NCBI GenBank assembly: GCA_025617745.1
Contig: CM046868.1
Location: 16,620,615 to 16,684,614, forward strand
Reading direction: 5' to 3'
DNA from: Heliocidaris erythrogramma
Taxonomy: Eukaryota > Echinodermata > Echinoidea > Camarodonta > Echinometridae
DNA: 64,000 bases
Within the stretch, counting starts at the first letter, position 1, and the number at the start of each line of letters is the position of its first letter. This document shows, in pieces, positions 9,617-19,370 of this stretch. The notes under the pieces were generated by a model. That model did no database searches and was not told the origin of the DNA. It saw nothing but the letters and a program-made list of their open reading frames with translations. The translations under genes and the position numbers were made by a program.

Positions 9617-11132
9617 TGAGGTTTTCCCGACCGGGGATGAAAGAGGCCACGGGTGTGATTGCCATGCGACGACACCACCTCCACAGCTGAGCTGCTAGGG
9701 CATTCAGGGCAACCGAACGAGTGCCTCCCTGCCGATTGATATATGCCGCCACAGTAACATTGTCCGTGAGAATCAGAACCGAACGACTGAGAAGTCGACT
9801 TCTGAAATGGAGCAAGGTCAACAGAACTGCCATAAACTCCAGGACATTGATATGAGGAAGAGTCCCAAGATGAGACCAATCCCCCGCAACCGTGCTGCCG
9901 TTGCAGTGTCCTCCCCACCCCAACCGAGAGGCGTCCGCCGAAACCGATATCGACGGAAGAGGGGCAGAGAAGGACCTGCCTCGCGCGAGAAACACCTCGC
10001 TCGTCCAACAAGAGAGAAGAGACTTGATCCCTACTGGTACTGGAACCCAGACCAAAAGAGAGTCTTTTCCCGGCTTGAAGAACCTGAGGAGATGTCTCTG
10101 AAAGGGTCTCATGAGGAGCCAGCAGTCCTCTAAAACATCGACTAGACTGGCTAGATAACCTAGAAACTGAAGCCACTGTCTGGCCGAGACTCTTCTGGCC
10201 AGCAAGAGCTTGCGAGCCGCAGAGACAATGGTGAGAATCCTGTCTCGACTGGGCCGAGCCAACTGATTCCTTATGTCTAACACCGCCCCCAGAGTGGGAA
10301 CTAACTCTGACTTTTCCCAATTTATTAGGAAACCTAAGTCTTGAGTAAGAGAGACGAGCAAACGAGTCTCGTCCAACAAACGATCGCGCGACTCCGCAAG
10401 GAGAAGCCAATCGTCTAGGTAACAAAACAACCGCAGGCCGCGACGCCTCAGAGAGGCCGCTAGCACCGCTACAACTTGAGTAAAAACCTGAGGGGCCGGG
10501 CGCAGCCCGAAGGGAAGAGCACGAAAACGATAAGTCTCCGAGAGGAAGGAGAACCCCAGAAGATCGCGAGATGCGCGATGAATGGGAATGTGAAAGTACG
10601 CGTCCTTGAGATCTATCGAGACCGCGTAGTCTTCCCTCTTGATCAACGGAAGAATGGAGGCAAGAGTCTCCATCCGAAAATGAACCTGAGGAATGAATTT
10701 GTTTATTCTTTTCAGGTTCAGTATCAAACGAAGTTTTCCCGAGCGCTTGGGAATAACGAAAATTGGAGAAAGGGAAAGAGACGGCCTGTCTCTTACCCTT
10801 TCTATAGCCCTCTTTTCCAAAAGAGACTCGATCTCCTTTGAAGCATGAGACCGAGACAGGGCAGACATGGGAGGTGACCGAATTCTTATAGCCCCTCCGG
10901 GGAGCGAGGCGCAAAGATCTATGAAGAATCCGTCTCGCACGACGGAGAGAACAAACACGTCCCCGGAGATGGCCTCCCAAGCGGGGAGAAACGCATGAAG
11001 TCGGCCACCTACCACATTCGGTCGAACAAGCGCTCGGGAAAAAACATCAAAACCCAGGCTTGGCCTTCTGCGAAGCCATCGCCTTACCACGAGAACCTCT
11101 CGAAAAGCCCCTGCCACGACTCCCTCTCCCAC
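9546..11132 (-). CDS. DIRS-2 reverse transcriptase-RNase H
   Basis: A 528-codon open frame copies the element RNA into DNA. RT motifs in order: KRSGKLRLILNLKRIN (129-144), SIDLKDAYFHIPI with the first Asp (172-184), ALPFGLRPAPQVFT (205-218) and the catalytic YLDD (238-241). RNase H follows, with Asp in VSADAS (400), Glu in NVLEFMA (432), Asp in ILTDNVT (457) and Asp in IADFLSR (508), all four present. The frame overlaps the Gag frame by 86 bases. It stops at TAG right after PSEWTLHPEAVA, so the MT-like domain is not read in frame. Confidence 0.92.
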   Translation of the reverse strand: MGEGVVAGAFREVLVVRRWLRRRPSLGFDVFSRALVRPNVVGGRLHAFLPAWEAISGDVFVLSVVRDGFFIDLCASLPGGAIRIRSPPMSALSRSHASKEIESLLEKRAIERVRDRPSLSLSPIFVIPKRSGKLRLILNLKRINKFIPQVHFRMETLASILPLIKREDYAVSIDLKDAYFHIPIHRASRDLLGFSFLSETYRFRALPFGLRPAPQVFTQVVAVLAASLRRRGLRLFCYLDDWLLLAESRDRLLDETRLLVSLTQDLGFLINWEKSELVPTLGAVLDIRNQLARPSRDRILTIVSAARKLLLARRVSARQWLQFLGYLASLVDVLEDCWLLMRPFQRHLLRFFKPGKDSLLVWVPVPVGIKSLLSCWTSEVFLARGRSFSAPLPSISVSADASRLGWGGHCNGSTVAGDWSHLGTLPHINVLEFMAVLLTLLHFRSRLLSRSVLILTDNVTVAAYINRQGGTRSVALNALAAQLWRWCRRMAITPVASFIPGRENLIADFLSRGRYLPSEWTLHPEAVA

Positions 11133-12852
11133 GAGAAGGAGCTGGCTGCGGCTCAGGAGGCGGGACCCTAGACACGCGACTGCGTTGACCCGAAACGGGA
11201 CCAGCAGGTCTACGCTGAACAGGGGCCCGCGTTGGCTTAGAGCTAGTGTGAAACTGCTTAGTCATATCCGAGATCTGCTTTCGCGCATCGATCTCTCTTT
11301 GAAACACCGTAGCAAATTTACCACCAAAAAGCGAAGGACCCCGAGACGGAACATCTCGGAGAAGTTGAGCAATGCCCGAATCTCTAACACCCAGTGCCGA
11401 GAGAGCCGAGGTCCTGCGACGGAACGTAGCCGAAGCAGCTGCGGTGGAAAGCTGCGACCACTGCAGACAAAAAAGAGTATGCAGCAAGTCGTCAATAATC
11501 AGCTTGTCACCATCGGTAACATTCAACTCCTCCGCCCTGGACCTAAGGTCGGAGAGAAGCCCTTGAAAAGCCGCCAAACGCATCCCTGACCTAATGTGGT
11601 TTTCAATATTAGACCAAATCTTATCCTCCGCTCTGAACGCAGCGGAGGTAAGCGGATTAGTCGCCCGCAAGCGACGACCAACCTCTAAAATCTCAGGAGA
11701 AAGAGTCTTAGCCTTGAAAAAGCTGTCTTGGTCCTGAGAACAAAAGGCAAAGGCCTTACCCCTGACCGCATTAGATCGCTTAACCAACAGCGCGGCCTCA
11801 ATGCGGTCATACTCCAGCTTGAAAACCTCCTCAAGAGCAATACCCTCAGAGGAGACCTGCTGCTTAAATTTCCAACGCGAAGTCGAACCCTGCGCACGGG
11901 TTGACTGAATTTCAGGGAGATATTTGGACAACAAAGCAATCGCTTCCACCCCACAGAGATCGAGCGATTGAGACTCCGCCTGCCCAAGCGATTCGGGAAC
12001 CGAAGCTTGAGAGGACACATCCAAATCTGGTTCCACCCGAGTGGAATGAGACAAAGGAACGCTAACAAAGGCCTCCGCAGGCAGGTCCCCGCATGATTCA
12101 CCAAAAGTCTCCTCGCCCGGCGGAGCCCCAAGGGCCGCGGGAATAGGAGGCACATGCGAATCCGACTCAGACAAAGAGGAATCAATCACAAAAGGCTGAT
12201 TAGACTCAAAGCGAGATCCCTGAATAGGGACAGAAGTCAGGGTTGAAGAAGCCGGTACAAAGGACCAACCCTGATTCTGAGCAAAAGCCCGCATCATACT
12301 GAACATGTCAGCTTGAGAGGAGCTAGCTGGGTTAGCCAGGCCAGACGGGCAAGAGGCCGGCAAAGCCTTGCCGCTTTTTGCCTTCTTCTTGGCCTTTTTC
12401 TTGGCTGGCTCGACAAGAGTCGTAGCCGAAACCCTTTTCTTAGAACGCTTAATCGGATTCGTTCGGATCCCCGAAGCCTCTTCGGAAACACGAACCAATC
12501 CCTCCGCGGAGGGACGTTCACTTCCCATAAAGGGATTGGAGCGCTCATGGCGTAAGCCTAGAGAATCGCCCAAATCACCCATATTGGCTAGGCAAGAAGA
12601 TGCAATAGCCATGGGTTGGGAGCTAAAAGCTCCCAGTGCGTGGGCAGACCGAGATGACTCGGTATGTGCCCGATGACTACTAAAGGCGTGTGAACCCACT
12701 ATTGGACCGCTCGAAAGCAGCAATAGGGGAGCACTAGTAGTCACGCACTCAGGTGAAAACACCTGTTGCTCCGAAGAGCGTCCATAATTGTTAGCTCGAG
12801 CATTCCCATCAGCTGGCACCTGAGACAGCCCAGAAAGTACTCGTTCCCCCAT
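11047..12852 (-). CDS. DIRS-2 Gag-like protein
   Basis: A 601-codon open frame, with the same strand open upstream to a TGA near 12955. The N-terminal part is Ser/Pro-rich and unstructured. A basic patch (KRSKKRVS, KKKAKKKAK) could be a nuclear localisation signal. The middle is predicted helical (IALLSKYLPEI, FKLEYDRIEAALLVKRSNAV, IIDDLLHTLFCLQWSQLSTA). The C-terminus is an Arg/Gly nucleic-acid-binding tail (SRGRGSRGRGFSRGSRG). This order fits DIRS ORF1 proteins, which package RNA. The motif IPAALGAPPGEE is shared with the decayed Gag of DIRS-3. There is no zinc knuckle. Confidence 0.85.
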   Translation of the reverse strand: MGERVLSGLSQVPADGNARANNYGRSSEQQVFSPECVTTSAPLLLLSSGPIVGSHAFSSHRAHTESSRSAHALGAFSSQPMAIASSCLANMGDLGDSLGLRHERSNPFMGSERPSAEGLVRVSEEASGIRTNPIKRSKKRVSATTLVEPAKKKAKKKAKSGKALPASCPSGLANPASSSQADMFSMMRAFAQNQGWSFVPASSTLTSVPIQGSRFESNQPFVIDSSLSESDSHVPPIPAALGAPPGEETFGESCGDLPAEAFVSVPLSHSTRVEPDLDVSSQASVPESLGQAESQSLDLCGVEAIALLSKYLPEIQSTRAQGSTSRWKFKQQVSSEGIALEEVFKLEYDRIEAALLVKRSNAVRGKAFAFCSQDQDSFFKAKTLSPEILEVGRRLRATNPLTSAAFRAEDKIWSNIENHIRSGMRLAAFQGLLSDLRSRAEELNVTDGDKLIIDDLLHTLFCLQWSQLSTAAASATFRRRTSALSALGVRDSGIAQLLRDVPSRGPSLFGGKFATVFQREIDARKQISDMTKQFHTSSKPTRAPVQRRPAGPVSGQRSRVSRVPPPEPQPAPSRGRGSRGRGFSRGSRGKAMASQKAKPGF

Positions 12853-13025
12853 ATGGCGTTTGCCGGGGCTAGGGTTTGAGAACCCAGACCAACATGGACT
12901 AAGCCCGTGGGTTGCCCTGCAGTAGTGGGGCGCGTCTCCCCTAACGGATCAGAGCGAGTGAACGCTACCGTACGGGAAACAACCGCCCCCCCCCTCTGGT
13001 CTCAGCGACCGGGGGATTGGATTCG

Positions 13026-13298
13026 CTAGATATCCAAACCACTAGAATCTGACGCCACCCACCCCGAAACCACAGGCTTCGGAGTTGACAATCCTGACTC
13101 AGTTAACGCCACCCGTCCCGAAGCCGCAAGCTCCGAGACTGGCAAACTCTGCAAGGAAACACCACTAGGCAACTTACCCTTAGCCCTCCTCCCTCCCCCA
13201 TGTACCGAAGGAGTTCTGGAAGGCCGAGTCGTCTTGCTAGACAACTCTTCGGAAGAAGCAGGTCTCCTTGACCCAGCTGCTTCTTCTTCCGAATTCAT
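13026..13298 (-). CDS. DIRS-2 leader ORF
   Basis: A 90-codon frame starts MNSEEEAAGSRRPASSEE and is Ser/Arg/Pro-rich like the Gag N-terminus, but lies in another frame and is separated from it by about 170 bases containing a C9 run near 12987. A strong acceptor-like TTTTATTGCAG lies 4 bases upstream of its ATG. It could be the original N-terminus of Gag, lost by slippage in the C run, or an upstream ORF. Confidence 0.4.
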   Translation of the reverse strand: MNSEEEAAGSRRPASSEELSSKTTRPSRTPSVHGGGRRAKGKLPSGVSLQSLPVSELAASGRVALTESGLSTPKPVVSGWVASDSSGLDI

Positions 13299-13689
13299 AC
13301 CACTGCAATAAAACAGACAATAAAGTATACTTTTCAAAATAAGAAATACTTCAACTGAATGCAGTAAATAAAACTAAAGTTTATTTGGGAGATACGCACT
13401 AAAGAAATTTTCACAGCCTAAGAACGAACACCGAACCCAAAGGCTCGGTGACAAACGGAAACACCCGCAAACACAGAAATATCTACGTGGGGCTGACCGT
13501 GAAAGAGAAAAATAAGTGCCAAGAAAGGGAATCAAAAAATCCCTTGCAATCGGCAAGAGTGACTACTAAAACACAAAGTACTATAATCTAAACGAATATA
13601 GATACCTAAAAGTGCTTTAACTATGTGAAAAAGCGCACCTAAAAGATACTATACGACCTGATTTCAGGAGCGCTGTGACTATACGTCCT

Positions 13690-13880
13690 ATCTCGTCGGG
13701 GGCGAGCAAGAAAGAGGAAGATGGCCGTAGCGTGTTGACGCGCGTGAGTGGCGAAGGGGACAATAGGATTACGGGGGGTGCGCACAATATTGTGACTCAT
13801 GTGTGTTAAATTCTCGAAGGGGTCCCGTAGTCAAGACTACAGGCATAATAGGTAGGTATATATGATTTATTGCAGTAAAT
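13690..13880. repeat. DIRS-2 right terminal repeat (5' in coding sense)
   Basis: Inverse copy of 7738-7950. Shared words include GGCGAAGGGGAC, GATTACGGGGGGTGCGCACA and TAAATTCTCGAAGGGGTCCC. The promoter of the element should lie here, because transcription runs leftward. Confidence 0.85.
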
Positions 13881-14321
13881 TAATAACAAGTCAGAAGATA
13901 ATATGAGAACATGACTGAAACAGGGAGTGGAAGAGAACTTCCCTGAATGAATGCTACAAAATAATTTTTAAAAAATATATATTATTGAGTTTTAAAATAA
14001 TTTTTTTAGCTTCTTATTCTATCTCTTTAATAGAAAAGACAGAAAAAGAAGAGAAAAAAGGAAAATAAAGAGAAACATATGAAAAGATAGAAGAAAAAAA
14101 CCCAAAAGAATAAAATGTTCGTATTCATAGCTCCGAGTCAGTTCAAAATTTGCTTTAGTAGAGCAGACTGTCCGCAGATTAAACAGGGAACCTATTTACA
14201 TTTCCCTGGATTCGAAACATAGCACAGCATTCTAGCTAGCGTAAAAGTCGGGGAACACATGCTCGAGCTCGCATCCCCCCCCCCCCCCCCCCACCACGAA
14301 CCAAAATACAACCACTCGTGG

Positions 14322-14359
<38 letters not shown>

Positions 14360-14390
14360 CTATACAAACATGTGCACCGGCCCACGGCCA
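13881..14390. other. Non-coding; A-rich and (CT)n microsatellite
   Basis: Sequence after DIRS-2 is purine/A-rich without a gene. A C14-type tract lies near 14275-14292 and a (CT)n tract at 14326-14357. A second (CT)n at about 15275-15300 lies beyond the palindrome in the same orientation, so both are outside its symmetry. Confidence 0.5.
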
Positions 14391-15213
14391 TATACACTAA
14401 AGGAAAAAAGAAACTTATAAAAGTTCAAGAGATCACCAAATTAAATTCTCTGCATGGAAATGTACCAAATTTGGATATAATGTTGATTCAATGCATGGCT
14501 TTAAATGACAGTCAATAACAAAAAGTTTTCTTCAATGCCACAAAAGAAATGTGCACTGAAGCAAAGGACTCTCTAATCCCCAAGTCACAAAGACAAACTG
14601 CAGCCTTGTACACCATATGCATGTCAATGAATGAAACAAAAGAATTTCAAAAGGGATTTGCAAGTTCATATCCAAACAGATTAATAGCCAGTATGTCCAC
14701 CTCTAGCTTGCTGGCAAGCTGTACACCGTCTTCACATGCTTCCGATCAGATTCGCGATGGTAGCCTGGGGAACATTGTTCCATTCCTCTTGCAGTGCTGC
14801 AATGAGCGTCTCCCTATTGATGGGTTGATTGTCACGCCTTGACACACGTCGACCAAGCTCTTCCCAGAGATGTTCAATTGGGGAAAGGTCTGGTGAACGG
14901 GCGAACCATGGCAGAACATCAATATCCTCTTGCTCGAGGGGTGCAAATCCCTTTTGAAATTCTTTTGTTTCATTCATTGACATGCATATGGTGTACAAGG
15001 CTGCAGTTTGTCTTTGTGACTTGGGGATTAGAGAGTCCTTTGCTTCAGTGCACATTTCTTTTGTGGCATTGAAGAAAACTTTTTGTTATTGACTGTCATT
15101 TAAAGCCATGCATTGAATCAACATTATATCCAAATTTGGTACATTTCCATGCAGAGAATTTAATTTGGTGATCTCTTGAACTTTTATAAGTTTCTTTTTT
15201 CCTTTAGTGTATA
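14391..15213. repeat. Perfect 272-bp inverted repeat with 279-base loop
   Basis: The left arm is 14391-14662, the right arm 14942-15213. I compared the arms base by base and found no mismatch or gap. Arm ends are TATACACTAAAGG and CCTTTAGTGTATA. The loop (14663-14941) carries the Tc1 transposase tail. A transcript would fold into a long hairpin. Perfect arms imply recent formation or ongoing gene conversion; an assembly artefact is also possible. Confidence 0.85.
14684..14938 (-). pseudogene. Tc1/mariner transposase C-terminal fragment
   Basis: The minus strand reads EDIDVLPWFARSPDLSPIEH then LWEELGRRV, including the third catalytic acidic position of Tc1 DDE transposases (Glu in IEHLWEEL). 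It continues EEWNNVPQATIANLIGSM, an in-frame stop, RRCTACQQARGGHTGY and a normal stop near 14687. The upstream catalytic domain and DNA-binding domains are missing; the frame enters the palindrome arm instead. Tc1 proteins cut and paste DNA at TA sites; this copy cannot act. Confidence 0.8.
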
Positions 15214-15269
15214 TATGCACGAGAACCATTCAGCCACTTATCTCTCTTTCCATTTCTCTCTTTCTCCCT

Positions 15270-15300
<31 letters not shown>

Positions 15301-15420
15301 CAAACACGTGGACCGGTCGTGTGTATGTACCAGGCTGGGCCCCCGCGTGCGAATCATTCGGCCATGCAGTCAGACTTCTTTGAGCTATATGTACGTCGAT
15401 GACTTGACAAAATGAATATA

Positions 15421-16040
15421 CAGAATGAATTTGGTGAACATTTGGCGATCATAGGGCGCTATGTGTTCACCGACTTATTTTGTTCAAAATTGCCTCATTT
15501 TGTGACAAAATTAGACTCAAACTCGGTTTTGTTACAAAATTATTGAACAAAACAAAAACTCTGGTACGGAATGAATTGTGTGGGTACAGAACAAGTTGGT
15601 GAACTTGACAAAATAAAACTGACTCTGTGGTACGGAATGAAATTGGTGAACATTTGTAACAGAATTATTTTCGTTACAAAATGAAAATGGACAAAAGAAT
15701 TTCGTCATGTTAATTTTGTAACAAATTATTTTCGTTATAAAATGAGAAAGGACAAAATAATTTTCATTACAAAATATAATTGGACATGTTCATTTTGTAA
15801 CGGAATGGTTTTTGTAACAAAATGAAAATTTTGCCATGTTAATTTTGTAACAGAATGATGTTCATTACAAAATGAAATCGGACAAAATAATTCTGTCATG
15901 TTAATTTTGTAACAGAATATTTTTTTTGTTACAAAATGAACTGCTGTTCAATAATTTTGGAACAAAAACGAGTTTTGAGTGAATTTTGTCACAAAAAAAG
16001 TTTGTACAGAATAACTTGGTGAACACTTGACGCCCCATAC
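15421..16040. mobile_element. Short copy of the TTTTGTNACAAAAT-arm element
   Basis: At 15421-15450 a right-type end (GGTGAACATTTGGCG) is followed at once by a left-type end (GGGCGCTATGTGTTCACC, from 15454), and the copy closes with the right arm ending at 16037. This gives a ~590-bp non-autonomous element, or a head-to-head junction of two copies. The arms are the same minisatellite-like units as at 4451-4857. Confidence 0.5.
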
Positions 16041-16047
16041 AAGTCTA

Positions 16048-17430
16048 GATGCACCACTGTGCTAGGCACATCACACCATGTTCAAAAAAGTGTAAGTGTG
16101 ACCCCAGCATAAATCATCTTGATTGTTCCCAAACACAACAGGGGAAAGTCCCAACAGAGATTTAAATATCTTGGTCCAATCATTTCCTTGTCAATGGAAC
16201 ATATTTACTCTGCATAAAGCTGGAAACGCAACATCAAGGAAACAAGTCAATACTGACATTATATCTGACCACCTGACTTTAAATGTCAGTTTTAATACAG
16301 TAGTGACAAGTGTATTTTCAATGAGGAAATGTGATACAATGCTGTTAATGATACAGAGACAATTTAAAATGTCATTAAAAATTTTGTGCGAATTAGTATG
16401 GTTGTTAATTAGTGGAGAATCTATATGCCAGGAAAAATTTTTTTTTTCAAACAACTATAAACACAGTGCATGGTGCTATATTTCCAGAAAAATAAAACAT
16501 TCTATCTTCTGTTGATTTCTTTACCTCGATCATCACCGTCTATCTTTATCTAATTTATCTCTTTCTTTCTTCCTCTTTCTGTTCTTCATTTTCACTCTCT
16601 CTTTCCCTATTTTCTCACTCTTTCTGTTCTCCTGATTTTTTTCTAATATTTCTGTTTCCCCTTCTTTATTTTATTTTTTATATACATTTACATATATATA
16701 ATACTGAATGTAAACTATGTCATGATTTCTATTGTCTGTTGGAAATGAATAAACAAGAATTTGAATTTGAATTTCTCTCTCTCTTTCCCTCTTTCTTTGT
16801 ATTTCCCTTTTCTGTACGCTCCATATTTCAAATTCATTCTAATTTTTCTTTTATCCTCTTCATTATTTTCACCTTTTTTCACTTCTTTCTTAAATTTTTT
16901 ATTCCCCTTCTCGCCTTTTTTCTCCATGTCAAGTTTGTACTTTTCTTTTTCTTTTTTAAAATCTATTTCTCCACATCTGTCTTTTGATTTCTCTACAGCC
17001 CACACGTGCCTGTCAACCATGTGTTAAACTATATGCGCGTATGCAGATAATAAGTCAGTTCGCAAAATCAAAATTTGCGTCTCGATGAGAATTTCAGTGA
17101 CGCGGACGGATGCGTCACCTAAAATCTCTTCGAGAGCTGTGTTTTTTTGTTTCGCGAACTGACCTACAACTTTGCTGGCTTATATCTTCATGTTTGTTCT
17201 ATTCAACAGCTATAAAATGCTTTACAGTCGGATAGAATGAATGCTGTAGTATCAAAATATCCTAAAATTTTCAACATTTAGTGCAATAACATATCATATT
17301 TCATTAATGGGAAATTATGAAATAATGAAATAAGTTTCACTCAAAACTGTATTTTCGCATCATGCACTGAGATACGTCAGTTCGTGAAACCAGCGACGAA
17401 TTGGTAAATGGTGATACTACAATCTATAGA
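16048..17430. other. Non-coding; pyrimidine-rich tract and LINE-like tail
   Basis: No gene is supported. 16540-16680 and 16780-16960 are strand-asymmetric CT-rich tracts. At 16735-16770, GGAAATGAATAAACAAGAAT followed by repeated TTTGAA resembles the 3' tail of a non-LTR retrotransposon. At 17052-17165, GTCAGTTCGC and GCGAACTGAC form a small inverted pair around about 95 bases. Confidence 0.4.
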
Positions 17431-17500
17431 GGTGTTTTGGTCTAATGAAAAGGTCTCTGGGACTGTGACCCATAAGGTACCGGGTTCAAATCTACATTTG
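17430..17500 (+). repeat. tRNA-like SINE head
   Basis: TGGTCTAATGA (17438-17448) fits the Pol III A box in 10 of 11 positions, and GGTTCAAATCT (17483-17493) fits the B box, at tRNA-like spacing of 45 bases. TGGG-ACTGTGA-CCCA forms an anticodon-like arm. Acceptor-stem pairing is not evident, so this is a tRNA-derived SINE head, not a tRNA gene. Confidence 0.45.
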
Positions 17501-17570
17501 CTACACTTGACCCAGGTGCAGTATTGGATACTGGGTAGGGAAATGTCACAAATGCTACAAAATGTTTCAT

Positions 17571-18313
17571 AAACACAACACAAAAAGTAAGTTCCCCCTA
17601 AAGCAAAATGGCGTAACATTTTAACGAAAAGGTTTTAAGCAAAATATTAAACTTGGCAGGAGTGTTCCTACACTTATTGACTAACTTCTGTGTGAAAATG
17701 AGATTGATCTGTCCAGTCATGCATGAGTGAGCACACATAAAAGGGAAAATTGTCAATTTTCAAAAGTCACAGGAGTCATATTTTATGCCATATTATTAAC
17801 AGTGAATTTTAGCATTTCTTGCTTAATTTTAAAGTGTGCTCACTCAACCAGCCATAAAATTACCTCTTGTGTTTACACAATTGACAACTCATTTTGGTAG
17901 CAATATCTGATGTTAATTTAATTTTTTCAATAATCCGAATGGATTTTGCCATTTCAAAGTTAAGAGGGTTGAACATCGCTACTTTCCACTAAAATTGTGC
18001 TACCAAACCGTGCAAAAACACGAAAAGTGTCAGGATAGGTGCGAAGGGGTCAAACGATGGATGATAAACAACTACAGCACTTGAACAAAAACCAGAAACA
18101 GAATTCGCCAAAATGACCCCCCAAAATGGCTCTTGTGAATTTTGCCTTGAATGTGTGCTCACTCATGCTTGACTCGACGGATCAATTTCATTTTCACACA
18201 GAACTTAGTCATAAGTGTAGGAACACTCTGACAAGTTATTTTGTTCAAAACCTTTTCGTTAAAAAGTTATGCCATTTTGATTTAGGGGGAACTTACTTTT
18301 TGTGTTGTGTTTA
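17571..18313. mobile_element. Foldback element, ~165-bp arms
   Basis: The left arm 17571-17738 (AAGTAAGTTCCCCCTAAAGC … GAGTGAGCACAC) and right arm 18150-18313 are inverse copies with scattered mismatches. The outer sequence is AAACACAACACAAAAAGTAA. The loop has no ORF. Beyond the right arm, an ~80-base unit (ACAAATACAAAATGACTTAA) is repeated twice at 18348-18480. Confidence 0.6.
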
Positions 18314-18480
18314 TATATTTTGTCATTTAATTCAGACTAAACAAATACAAAATGACTTAACCAGTTCTGTGAAGTTGAATCAGAGTACGGAAAGGTCACA
18401 AATGCTACAAAATGTTTCATATTTTGTCCCAACAAATATAAAATGACTTAACCTGTTCCTTTAAAAGTTGAATCAGTATT

Positions 18481-19370
18481 AAGAAATGTCATAAAGCCAG
18501 GTCTGAGAGTTATGAGGAAAGATATCTGTACATGAGTAATGCTAGCCAGTTAATCTCTGTTATTAATCAAGTCTACATTTAATCCCAAAACCCTGACAGT
18601 GAAAGACATTGGGGTTTAATGTACAAGCGTATGCAAGGAAAGGGGGGGGGGGGGAAGAAGGCACAACATAAATACATACACATAAGTGCAAACTTAACAT
18701 ATTCAGAACAAAGCTATATCGATTCATCCCAGACTAAAATTTAAAAGCCTGTACGAAAAACCTGGGGTACAGTAAAGGAGGCGAGGGGGAAAATGAGCAC
18801 ATTAATACAGCCAAAACTCATTTGTTTGAGTCATGTCCATCATATCACACTGATAATGATCATTACATGGTCTGAGAGTTTGCTTTTTAAAATAATATAA
18901 CATCAATGAGAACATCCAAAAATAAGCAATGTCTACTGATCTCATCATTTCCAAACAAAACCATGGAACAAGCGGACATTCATTGTCAAGGCAACAACAA
19001 CAACACTTTGATCTACTATTACTAGAAAAATTAACCACTAGTACCCACTGACTCACTGACCTATCAGAGACTGTACCAATCCTATGAGCTATAAATGGAG
19101 TATAAAACACTGGTTTAAGTCAGAATATAATAGAATAAATAATACCTTTCTGGTCACATGACTTCAATCTAAGAATGTTGCGATAAATTCAGAAAATGCT
19201 GTATTTTTTAATACTGTTTGCAAATAATTTATGACTATTTTCTATACTTGGTGGGCACTATTCTGCCTAATAAGGAATACCTAAATAAATTTTGGACCAG
19301 TCATTACTTGTTTTTGTTTGTAACGGAAGTTCTTTTTTTTTATATGTTGTACTGAAAAAGTAAGATTCCC
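18481..19370. other. Non-coding; G13 tract
   Basis: No gene is supported. A G tract lies at about 18640-18655 and a short CAACAACAACAA run near 18991. The open frames here have no coding character. Confidence 0.4.

Larger units (their letters stand above)
7738..13880 (-). mobile_element. DIRS-2: complete DIRS-type retrotransposon
   Basis: The element starts TTGTAAAATCAGCACTGATT at 7738 and ends GATTTATTGCAGTAAAT at 13880. Inverted terminal repeats span about 7738-7950 and 13690-13880. The ICR at 7990-8085 joins the complements of both ends exactly at 8045/8046, which fixes the termini. In coding (minus) orientation the order is 5' repeat, leader ORF, Gag, RT-RNase H, MT-like, YR, ICR, 3' repeat, the canonical DIRS1 order. 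No target-site duplication is expected or seen. Long open frames suggest it is younger than its neighbours. Confidence 0.9.
4451..16040. mobile_element. Block bounded by minisatellite-like inverted arms
   Basis: The left arm (4451-4857) starts TGGGGCGCCAAGTGTTCACC, and the right arm (about 15655-16037) ends with its complement GGTGAACACTTGACGCCCCA. Both arms consist of diverged units built on TTTTGTAACAAAAT and ATTTTGTCCATTTTCATTTTG. AAGTCTA stands directly outside both ends (4444-4450 and 16041-16047, the right copy after a 3-base TAC), a possible 7-bp target duplication. The interior holds two DIRS elements, a palindrome with a Tc1 fragment and a shorter copy of the same ends. Long terminal inverted repeats fit a DNA transposon, but no transposase of its own was seen. 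Confidence 0.5.

Noticed and set aside
9807..10841. Plus-strand frames of 69-121 codons inside DIRS-2
   Set aside because: Antisense shadows of the RT-RNase H gene; codon pattern follows the minus strand.
11685..12185. 166-codon Arg/Leu-rich minus-strand frame
   Set aside because: Shadow of Gag in another frame; the Arg/Leu richness reflects frame-shifted Gag codons.
16715..17020. 101-codon Lys/Glu-rich minus-strand frame
   Set aside because: It is the complement of a CT-rich tract; the composition alone keeps it open and no motif is present.
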